A stretch of DNA of 64,000 nucleotides from NCBI RefSeq assembly GCF_000003815.2, contig NC_049991.1, forward strand, positions 6,171,372 to 6,235,371. The letters are read 5' to 3'. Shown piece by piece: positions 13,301 through 25,300 of the stretch (the stretch's first letter is position 1; the number at the start of each line of letters is the position of its first letter). A program made the position numbers and the translations under genes. The stretch is from Branchiostoma floridae (Eukaryota > Chordata > Leptocardii > Amphioxiformes > Branchiostomatidae). Under the pieces are notes generated by a model, which was given only the letters and a program-made list of their open reading frames with translations, did not search any database and was not told the origin of the DNA.

Positions 13301-16300
13301 TCAGTATAACGAGTTATTCTGTAAATATTGTTAAAGAGACGTGTTAACAGAACATTGCGCCGCCATCTTCCCAATCTGCAGATAATGAAGATGAAGAAGG
13401 CTGGCGTGACCAAGTGCGTCGTCTTCTGTCGGGTTCTCGGCTGGTCCACGTTGCCAAGATGACCATCGTCATGGCAACTTTGATATTAGCTGTAACACTC
13501 ATCCAGCTGCATATCAGCACGCCACATCAAGACATCAATACGGTAAGTCCTGTAGTATGCTTCATTTAAGGGTTAATGAACCGCTCCGAGGTGTATATGG
13601 TGTCATAACGCCTGGTCCTTTGCTATAACCACCGAATAAAACCACCGAAGCTCACTCGGTGGTTTCATTCGATGGTTATATTAATGCCCAGGGATTATGA
13701 CACCATATACAGCAAGGAACAGGCGGGTCATTAACGTTATTATTATATAGTCTACTATATTAACTACTACTAACGTTATTATTATATAGTCTACTATTAT
13801 ATAGTTTATTATATTATCATATAGTCTACCCAAACTTGCAAACTGCTCTGTGACGCATGTAAATCCCTTGGCACGTGTGAATTCCTTTGTCGGATTTCTA
13901 AAAATTCTAATTTGTTCTTTGGTACATACATTTGTAAAGAGTCAGATTGCATTTTGAAATCAAAACTTCCAGAAAAAATATTCTGAACATTGCAGTCTTT
14001 GGCTTTTTAGAACAAGACAATTTGCATCGACACCAGTTGCTGACCAATCAGAACGGTCGATACGCACCGGAATGGCCGCAATCTGTGTGTCACAGTGTCA
14101 TAACCAACATGGAACGGGGCCTTCTGATTGGTCCGCGGCGTCTGGCTATATGATATGGTCTATATCATATATACTCGCCACGCTTGGCCGTTTATTCAGT
14201 CGTTATAGGAACCGGCCATGAACTATGGCACCATATACACCTCAGGGTGGGTCTTTAACCCTTGAATACTAAACCTACCACACTGTTACCATTATCCATG
14301 GTTGTAAAATTTGGGCTTAAAACTTCTAATGTCTAGGCGAATTCGAACATTGTTCGAACAATTCGAACAATCGAACAATCTGCCGTAATTCGAACCAAAC
14401 CCATATTCTATTTGGTGTCATCTGCGGTCATTATAACCTGACAGTGCTGCCGGGTTCTTTTTATCTGGAGTACCTTGCATCATACAAACAAAATAGTTTG
14501 TTTTTTTCACAGATAAAAACTATTTTCTGGACATTATATCTATCCCGACACTTTGTTGGTGACCTTGGACATGTAACGAATCTACTGTAGTTTGTGTTGG
14601 TGACCTTGAACATTACAAGTGTTGTTTACCCCTCCCGCTATCCTGCGGCATAACTTGCGTGCAAACGTCGTTTAAAATAGCGACCAAGATAAGTCCAGCT
14701 GACCTCCTTAACGGCTTAAAATCACTGCAACGGTTGTCTGTTTTGAGGATATTTGAATGTTGCTCGGTTTTGAATTTTTGGTATTTGAGTGTTATTTTTA
14801 CACATATTTGTTACCCACCAGCATGGCACTAAGCTCAATAATAGAAAAAATAAATTAAAAGAATTCAAATAAAAAGTTTCAATTTACTCCTTATAGATAA
14901 AAAATGTAACAATTAGGGATTTCCGTTGATTTTCGGAGCTAATCATATCAAATGTTTGGCAAAGCACAACAATCCCTAGAACAATCGTCGTTAGCAGCAA
15001 AATTCGCAAAATCGCCTATTTAACTTAACCTTATCTAGACTGGGGCCCGCGGCAACTTTGACATTATAGCTCCCAAATGGCTTGTGCTAGAACAACCAAA
15101 CTTGGTGACTTTTCCTAGAATATTGTTGGCAACAATTTCCAAAAAATAGAGTGTGTTTATAATTTTTCGTGTTGCCAAGGCAACGGGTTTTTTCTGAAAA
15201 GCAAATTTTACAAGAATCAATAATTTTGGTTTAAACAATGGGATCTTAAGATTTTCTTGCTAATTTAAACTTCTTTTCATATATCTTTAATATCCAACAC
15301 ATCTTGGTTAAACATTTATAATTAAATATTCATAAATTATGCTAAAGAGATGACGTAATTGGTAAAAATCCAACATGGCCGACAATATCATGATGAAAAG
15401 TATAACCAGCTTATTTTCACTCGAATTTCATCACTACTTGGCATTTTCTTAAAGAAAACATTCAAATGAACGTTTTTAATCCATTTTCATGGGGTTTTAG
15501 CGTTAGATGTTGAACAAAATTTATCTTAAGACATTTAAGGTTGATAATCCAAGATAGATAAACTACAGATGACGTCATTCTATGACGTCATTTTGACGTC
15601 GTTGCGTCGGCTTTTGAAGTCTTATTACACTTAAATATTGATAAGAAACCTTTATTGGTAACTTCTTTTGTGAAATATTTAGGTTTTATGGGAATTCCCC
15701 GTTTATGCAAGGAAAATCAATTTATGACGTCATAACTACGTCACATTACGCCATAATGATATAAAAGTTTTATAAATTATAAAACTCGACCAGCATATCA
15801 CCCCCAGTAAGCCGTTTTGAAATTACGAAGGGGGGTCGAATGAACCCCCCCCCCCCGTGTACACTAAAACACAACCAGTAACTTTCTAGCGAGGACAGGT
15901 CAGCGACAATTACTACGGTGTGAATAGTCCGGATGAGTGGCGGGCCATTCTCACCCTGTCTATCATGCAAATGTCATAAACACACATCAAGCAGGCACTG
16001 TGCGGGAGTTCACACAAACAGTTCATCTATACAAGGACGTTATATCAGCCTTGATCTATATAACCTCCCTGTTCTATTTATAACGGTTAAAAGTGACCAA
16101 AAGGTGAAGAGACTAGAGAGATCTTACTACTTGAGATTTTTGAAATGATGGACCTGCAACAATTTTTGTCTCGTATTATCACGCGCTCCGTGACTTCAGT
16201 TGTATTAGCACACCTATATACATAGTGATGTATCGTGGCGTAGTGGATTAACGAGTAAACTTTTTAAACTCATGGTCTCGGGTTCAAATCCAAGTTGGTG

Positions 16301-19300
16301 TACTTTCCTTTTTTTTCGATAATATATATTTCACTATTTATCACTTATACGGTCGTTCATATTGAAATTTTGCTTTTATAAGGGTTTGCTTCTTGTGTTC
16401 ATTTCATAATAACCTTCTTGATACTATCTATTTGCGCGATCACAGTGTGTATTCATTGAAATATATTGAAGTGATACTGGTAGTTTATTGTCGAAACATT
16501 ACAGATCTGGCGGTGTAGTTTACAAACATGTCTTCGCAACTCGTCTTTAGAAGGAAACAAATGGAAGAGAGACCTTGCAGACAATCCTAGTTAAGTGGGC
16601 ACAATATACAGTCTTCATACATACCTTGTAACGTTATTTGTATTTCGAAGATTAATCAACAGACAATAGGTATGAACTATTTATCCCTGTCCCTGTCGTG
16701 CCACTAGATCAGTACGTGGTAATTGGGTACTTTGCATGTGAAGGGATCGTGTCCTCGCGAGAAATCTACTGGTTGTGTTTTAGTAACGAGACCACCCCCC
16801 CACCCTTCTCAGTCCAGGGAATGCCAACAAAGCCCACTAGTCTGGATATGTTAAATCACGGATTTCATTTTATGTCGTCCATACTATCCTGTTGTTGTTG
16901 TTTTGTTTGTTTGTTTTCAAATATTTTTCGGTTAGCAAAATATTGGCCTCGGATACTTTGTTGAAAGGGACTAGCAACGGGAAAGAATATTCAAGCAAAC
17001 GACAGTCGTATTCGTCGAATTTTCAGAGAACAAGACAGCTAGAAAAGAGTTAACTTTGTGAGGAAAATGTTTACTCGTGCAATTCTAATATATATATATA
17101 TATATGAATATAATTTAGTGGCAACACTTCATGTGTTTAAACATCATTCCGAAACAGGTGAGGAACCATTCAGCGGTCATCAGTAATCTGGAGAAACAAC
17201 TTTCGACGCTTCGGAAAGACCTCGAGACTCGCTTCGTGACGGTCAGTGAGCTAGAGGAGCAGGAAATACGTGTGGAAAGATGCATGGCACTCGTAAGCCG
17301 TCTGGAGTATCAGGTATTGAAGAGTGAGAAACGCCCCAACAACGGCTCTACACTCTACACTACCATTAAAAACCGCAACGACAACCACTCAGCAATGGTC
17401 AACCGTCTGAAGGGCCGAGGATCGACCCTGGAGAAACGCCACGAAAATCGTTCAGCACTGGTCAGCCCAGTGGAGGGTCAAGCATCAATCCCTGAGGAAC
17501 GTCTGGACAACTGCTCAGCACTGGTCAGCCGTCTGGAGGGCCAAGGATCGACCCTGGAGAAACGCCACGAAAATCGTTCAGCACTGGTCAGCCCAGTGGA
17601 GGGTCAAGCATCAATCCCTGAGGAACGTCTGGACAACTGCTCAGCCCTGGTCAGCCGTCTGGAGGGCCAAGGATCGACCCTGGAGAAACGCCACGAAAAT
17701 CGTTCAGCACTGGTCAGCCCAGTGGAGGGTCAAGCATCAATCCCTGAGGAACGTCTGGACAACTGCTCAGCCCTGGTCAGCCGTCTGGAGGGCCAAGGAT
17801 CGACCCTGGAGAAACGCCACGAAAATCGTTCAGCACTGGTCAGCCCAGTGGAGGATCAAGCATCAATCCCTGAGGAACGTCTGGACAACCGCTCATCACT
17901 GGTCAGCTGTCTGGACAACCAAATGTCAACCCTTGAGAAATGCCTAGATGACCGCTCAGCACTGGTCAGCCGTCTGGAGGACCGATTGTCCATACTTGAA
18001 AAATGCCAAAATGACCGCTCAGCACTTGTCAGCCGTCTGGAAAATCAAGTGTCAACCTTTGAGAAACGCCTAGATGACCGCTCTGCACTGGTCAGCCGTC
18101 TGGAGGACCGATTGTCCACGCTTGAAAAATGCCAAGATGACCGCTCAGCACTTGTCAGTCGTCTGGAAAATCAAGTGTCGACCTTGAGGAAACGCCAAGA
18201 CGACCGCTCAACACTGTCCAGCCGTCTGGAGGACCGAGTGTCCACGCTTGAGAAATTCCAAGATGACCGAGAGGAGGGAAAGGAAGAGAAAATAACAAAC
18301 CCGCAAAATGTCCCGAAAGGTCAGTGGAGTAGTTTCAGTTTATTTCAGTTTAATTATTTTACCAGGAATACATCTCAGGTCAGCGTTGACCTGTTTGAAC
18401 ATTGTGTGAACATAGTATTGAGTATGACTTGCCTATAATTACATTGAGCCTTTTTGCTCTTTCTTGGAGCAACTTTCCTAAAAAAAGACCATGAGTTAAA
18501 TTGTTTCGGTGCTTCCTTTTCAGCATGTTGATGGTCTTCTGTCATCTGTAAAATCTAGCCTTTTCATTGATAATTGCAGCGGTTATTCTAGAGGCATCAG
18601 ATAATAAGGTTGCAAATTGTTAAGGTTAGCTAGTTGGGTAACCCAGGCTGTGCATTGCTATACAGTGTCAACTGAACTAAATTATGTAAAACTATGAAAT
18701 ATAGTCAACTTTCTTTGCACAGCATGTCGAGTTATTTTTATATGCTTTCAGCTAGCTGATCATTGGATGTTTCTGTGTCCCAAAAAGGGTATTCCGGGTA
18801 TACGAAGCGTGGTGGAAGCTATTACAAGGTGTTTGCACAACACATGACCAACGACGCTGCCAAGCAGAGGTGTCAAGAAGATGGAGGCCATCTTGCTGAT
18901 GTCAAGACACAAGACCTGCACGACTTCCTTGTCTCCCAGATCATGAAGGTGGATGGAAGTGAAAGCCACTGGATCGGGCTACAGTATCTGTCGGTACGTG
19001 TCGTATTAGATACGATTATGTCTGGTTTCATTCTTAAATCTTTGCCCCCCCCCTCATTTCCCTGCGATAATATTTTTTTCCATTTTCTTAACTCATTCAT
19101 TTGTTCAAGTCATTCATTTTCCATCTTCTCAAGTCATTATTCTTTCACATTACCAAAACCATCCGTAGGCATTGAAAAATGGATCTTTGGCAGAGGGGGA
19201 TGCTACAAATCATCAGACAAAACATTTAAGCAAACCATTTTTCAATTAAAAAGAAAATCAAGCATACTTTCCCTCTTTCATGGTCATTTGTCTAAATTGA

Positions 19301-22300
19301 TAGAAAATCTATTGCTCAGAATATTTCAAGTTCCAAAAGATACACCGAAAAAAGTAAACATCACCAGACTTACCTGGCAATAATGGTTTTCAGCAAACCC
19401 CCCATTTTGTGCAGTGACATGTATCTGCATTCCATTGTACAGGCCAGTCTTTCCTATCCATATACATGGAAATAATGGCAAACATAAGCTGTCAAAAGTT
19501 ACCTACCTGAAGTTTAGTTTAGAACATTGATAGGGTAGTTCGGCCTCTAATGTGTCCATTTTCAACTTTCTGAAAACATTCTGACCGCTGGAATACATGT
19601 AAACCGCAGGAAAACGCACCTTGGTGATCTTTGACCTCCTCTGGCCTTCTACTGAAAGCTCAAAACTAACTTCTTTTCTAGTGTTCCAGACACCCAAAAC
19701 AGGCTTAAAAACCTACAACCCTTACCTGTAACCTACAGCTCCAAAATGCCAATATTTTCGACGAAAAACACATCTTCTGTCAGTTTTAAAACTCAATACT
19801 GTCTGGATCCCTTTGGAACCTTCTACTCAAGCGTCAATTTTTGAACTCTGCCCTACAGGGAGAGTGGAGGTGGTCAGATGGCACTGCGGCTGTCTTTACC
19901 AACTGGGCACCAGGAGAGCCTAACAATCCTGACCAGCAGTGTGTGAACCTCCGGCAGCCAGTCGGCTTTAGATGGGACGACAATCAATGCACAAAGACCA
20001 AGCACTTCATCTGTCAAATCGGTACTGTTACTCTACTCAGACTTTCAAACACTCACAAAAAGTTAAATCTCCTAACTAAGTGCCCTTTATGTGTGAATTT
20101 GTTTCGCTAAATGTTGTTGTTGTTGTCCAGGCTTTACTTCTAGTATTACGCTAGACGTGGTCTCTAGTCTCGGTGCTGAAATTTGATTTTTTTTTACGAC
20201 GCCTCAGGGGTGTCGTGTGCAATCTGCAAGAATTCTATAAATTGTATAGGAATCTGTCCACAGGAATGCTAGTCCACAGGAATGCTAGCGCTAGTCCAAA
20301 GGAATGCTAGTCCACAGGAATGCTAGTCCACAGGAATGCTAGTCCACAGGAATGCTAGTCAACAGGAATGCTAGTCCACAAGAGTGCTAGTCCACAGGAA
20401 TGCTAGTCAACAGGAATGCTAGTCAACAGGAATGCTAGTCAACAGGAGTGCTAGTCCACATAGTACATCGGGAATGTAAATTATAGAAAATGGGTCCTTC
20501 TAAAAAACAAGGACACTTGGCCACACCCGCTATCCAGATTGTAGAAAGTTTAGTTGTACATATTAGGACTCTGTATGGCATATCCCTTTTCCTGGGATGG
20601 TTTGTGAAAAACACACATTTTCTTCTCACTCGGAAAGATGACATATTTTTGAACCAGTCCAGAAAATCCAGAAAGGCCACTCACGGGCACTTTAAGGCCT
20701 GTGACAATTTTGGTCGAACATGAAATTCGAACCACTGCGTGACCTTAGGTAACCCCGCCGGGCCAGAGTGTTTTTAGAACGGTCCAATGTCAGTATCTAA
20801 TGTTACATTGCGAAAACAGGAACTTACGATGTATGGGTTACACTAACTACTTTTTAAGACTTATTAATGTTGAGTGTTAAAGATATTGATCTAGTATTTA
20901 TCAAATATCCACATAACTAGAAGCGGTTAGCAAAAGGGCACCCCCGCGAGAGCTGCAAGTGGTACAGTCCGAACATGTGTTCCGACCCCCCGGGGTGTGG
21001 AGTGGCAGGAAAACAGCGAGGCGCTCATACTTCAAGGAAACAGCAAAATAATGCTATAAATCGATATTTCTAGCCCAAAATGATTGTATGGCAGTTCACT
21101 GATGCCTTATAAGGCTAACTGCTTGCGAAATTTCGCATTGATACAACAGCGATTTAACAGATACAGACATAAAACATTCATATTTTACCATCGGTTTATG
21201 TTACGTACAGTCAAATATGTCTTTGGACGCAGTTCTTGTAGGGTAAGTAGTGTTTCGTCGGCCCCTGCCCACATCAGGGCACCAGTTTTATTACGAGTTT
21301 TGTGCAGATTTTGGTTCATTAAGCCTCAGACCTTCGGAAATCAAGCGGGTCTTCTTGCAATATCTTTTATTTCCGTGGCTGTATTGATATTTGTACGAAA
21401 AATACCCAAAAATTGTCAAAAAATTCTGTTTTTGCCCCAAAATGAAGCCTTACCTGGGTATAGCGGCAAGATCCCCAGGCATATTAGATATCACAGAGAT
21501 ATAATCTATTACTCCAGAAAATATGACTCAGTTAGACAATCATTTCATAGTGGGCACAGACCCATTTTAATAGCATCCCTATTTTTTACCAAAAAATGGT
21601 TTTTTAAACCCAAAACAGTGAGGATCCACAATTTTCTTGTCATCATATTTTGAATATGGGTGAATTACGTTAACTGGCCAAAAATTGTTGAAAACAGATG
21701 GTTACATTAAAAGTTATGGCCATATAACTGCGCGACTGAGAATCTACAGGTGTCACAGGCCTTAAACTGCCTGTGCTACAGGAAGCTGACAACAAGAGGT
21801 AGACATCCACCTAACAGTTTGCAAACAAACTCAATTGCTTTCTCTCCGGTTATACTCCCCAGAGATTGTGTATTTGGCCCATTTAAAACCTCAGAGCTAT
21901 TGTATTGTTGTTACAATGTTGTAATGCTGTTACTTCGCAACTACAACATTTTAATGTCCCAATTCTGGGCCGGGGTCATAACTGCATCAAGTCTGTCCTT
22001 TGAAAGTTTTTTCACAGACTACTTCAATTACCAAGAAAAACTAGATGTTGCAGATACGAAAAGAGTGGTTGTCATGTGGCATTGTTGACTGTATACGTAT
22101 GTATATAATACCACTTTTAAATGGAAGTAAAGAATCTTTATGAGTAGGTCGATGAAAGGACAAAAATATCTACAATACAGGAATATCCAGAAAAAAACAT
22201 TGAACTGGACATGCAATCAGTCCTAGGTTTGGCTTGTCTTATGCTCGACTCTAAAAAGACTGCAAGAGACCATCGTCGCCATAGCAAAGATTTTTATTAT

Positions 22301-25300
22301 CAATCTTGTTATACAATATGTTTCAAAGTCCGCAACAATTTCTGAATTATTCTAAAAAGCAGATCCAAACCGGCGTCCAACAACTCCGTTTGGAGCATCT
22401 ACGTATACGACAAGAATGAACTCGGAATGTTCTGAGTAAGAAATACTGAAAGAGCTTACCTGTGAACAACAACGTGCACTATTGTCTCAAAACTAATGGT
22501 AGATATATCTACGAATTCGACAACGTTTCCATCAGCGTTAGGCTAAATCAAGTAAATTTTATGGATGACATCCTCTGCAGATGGCAAAAAAAAGTGAGAT
22601 AGGGTGATAAAAAACAAGATGGGTAAAAAAACAAGATGGCTAAATGTTGCAAATATACGCACTTAACATTAAAAAAAGAAGTGAAGCGACGAAACATATG
22701 GTATCACAGCCTACAAGGCATTCCTTTCCGTATTCAAGACGTTAACTAGTGTGTAAAGGTGACACCAGTTTGGTAGACTAGTATCACTTACCAACATGGC
22801 AACGACACTCATGGCTTCCGCATTGGGACCACTGTTTCAACTATCTAACTGAATTTTTAGTTTCACTTCTACAGTCATAGCTACCTGGCTAGTGTCATTT
22901 CTACAAGTACAACCATCAGCCCATAACTGATCATCTCTGAAGAAAAAAATTGAAATCAGGCGAAAATTAATGCGCGCGCTGATGTCATCCATAAAATGTA
23001 CTTGCTGTGGCCTTACGGCGGAAAGATTAACAAAGCCGGGTAACTCTGTACAGGGGATCTGATCTCTAATACAAAAGCTTTTACACTGCAATTTACTTGC
23101 AATGAAACTGTTATCAACAGCAATTAACTCTGTTAGCGCCAATTAAACCGACTATTACATAGTAACCACCCAGGTAACAAAACTACCCCGGTGCACTAAT
23201 AGCTAGATTGGGCGTTTGGCTATATTCATCCCTAATTCTAAGATAATTGCCATCATTTGTGCTTGTTTTGTGACATTTATAATATATAAACAATATTTCA
23301 TGTCTAAGCGGGGAAGGGCAAATATATCTAAAACTTGGGCATAACAAATTAGAATTAGGCCGATTGTCACCTTGAAATAGAAATACTAAAATATAATATA
23401 GAATAAATATAATTGTACGAGAATATAATACAGAATGTCAACGATGTCAAACTATGGAAAATTTGGCAGCACTGTATCATAATTTACACGCGCTGTCCAA
23501 AACGTTGGAAAAGACGTCAAATTTCTTTAGAACATTGCGTGCTTAATTATTAAAGCCCTTTATACCCCGATTTCAAACGCCTTGCAATCACATATCCATC
23601 ATACATCTTATATAAGGACACTGGAATAAAAGAAAATAGAATTGAACAAAAAACTCTCCCCACCCACACACACCTACGTTAAACGCTGAAAATGAAGATC
23701 TGATGCAATTTACCCTAATTTTTGTACGGGGCTAAAACGGCTAACATACTAAAGTTAAATTGGGCTAATTATCAGGCAAATAATGAACGGTTGACTGCCT
23801 ACGCCTTATATCTGTCTTTGATGTTCTCTTTCCCGATTACACAATACTATCCTTACGTAGTCATTAAAGGAAATAGTCTCAATGTCTTGAATATGGGACT
23901 TTGCTTTCTGCCAAGAACTTTGACTGCCAAACAAGGCTTGCTTGACTGCCGTAAGTACTTATAAGCGATAATCCACACTGTGTACAAGTAGGCAAATATA
24001 TCCACGAATGTTTATACCATAGAACCAATAGTTTAAATGAAAAGCTAGACCCTATATGCTGATTTATTCAAACCTATAAATATCCATATATGTGTGTTCA
24101 GTTTGTTTGTTCACTTCGTGAAACGAAGGGTTTGTAGTCACTGCTGTTTTGATGTCAGGGGGTCGTTTGTCAGCCTGATAACTAGGGAACGCGTGAATGG
24201 ATGGTTTTGATACTAGTATTTGGTATGTGGGTGGGATTAGACATGACGAAAGGATGGCAGGAATTGCGTTACGGCAGGGCGCTCTAGCGGCGGGTTATGG
24301 TACTGCAGCGGAACTTCCGGTTTTGCTATTCTTTTTTGGGGACTTGTTTGGGTGATGATTTTTAAGTGTTAGGTAGCTGTGTAAAAGCATAGTAAGGTGT
24401 GTAAGTTTTGGCCACCTAGGGGTTTCGCAGGGGCGGTGAAAGTATTTTTGTTTTAGGTTTTGAGAAGGGATAATGCAAGAAGGGGTTGATTGATGTTAAT
24501 GACTGTAGGTATGCAGACAGCTTACGTAATGATGTACATAATTGTATGGTTGTTATGCAAATTAGGAGGTAATTTGCATGATACAATAGGTATGTGTAGA
24601 ATTCTTATATACGGCATGTCTGTGAACAGTCCAGCTACGTAATATCATGACAGATTGATCTGATTTTTCGTATGTAGGTAGTTGTTGAGAAGGAGAAGAA
24701 ACGTACGAGGTGTTTTTTCGTCTAGTGGCTTCTGGCGGTGTTGCAGGGGATGTTTGTACTTGAAAAATAGTGTTTAGTGTGCTAAGTGTGGCGATTTCGC
24801 AATAGTGGTTTATAATTAGGAATTACGTCATTCTGCGTGCAGTTGAGCTTGGGCCCCGGCCCCACAGGAAGTGACCCCAAAGGTCATAGTTGCGCAATAG
24901 AGGACTGCACGACTTATATATACCAGACGATTACAAGACAATGGTACTATAGGGACAGTACATTATACATGATGGGGTGTAAATGTTTCCTATAAGATTT
25001 GATAATCTGTAGATTAAGGGCAATGAATAAGGGCAATGATGATATTGTTTACAGGGGCCTATATTATACGTTTTAAAAGGGTTGTACATGTAACAGTTAC
25101 TACCGGTACAATACATTGTTGAACAAAGCAGGGTTTGTTTTTCACAGTAACTTGTAGTCACGGCAGGACTTGGGCCAGCTGAACTGAATTCACCGGGCGA
25201 CGCGCGGCTTGTCATGGTCGTCAGTAGGGCTCCCATAACCTGGCTAAATGGTTGGAAATTAACCACTCTACCCGGAAAAGTCAATACTTGGACAAATACA

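Noticed and set aside
16228-16300. Functional tRNA gene
   Set aside because: A and B boxes are present but the acceptor and T stems pair poorly; a SINE head is more likely.
17389-18270. CRISPR-like array in the 63/126-bp repeats
   Set aside because: Repeats are contiguous, in frame and coding, in a eukaryotic genome; there are no unique spacers.
18994-19383. Extension of the CTLD1 frame beyond its first exon
   Set aside because: The WxWxDG half of the domain is found in phase at 19859 and a good donor lies at 18994, so the extension is intron.
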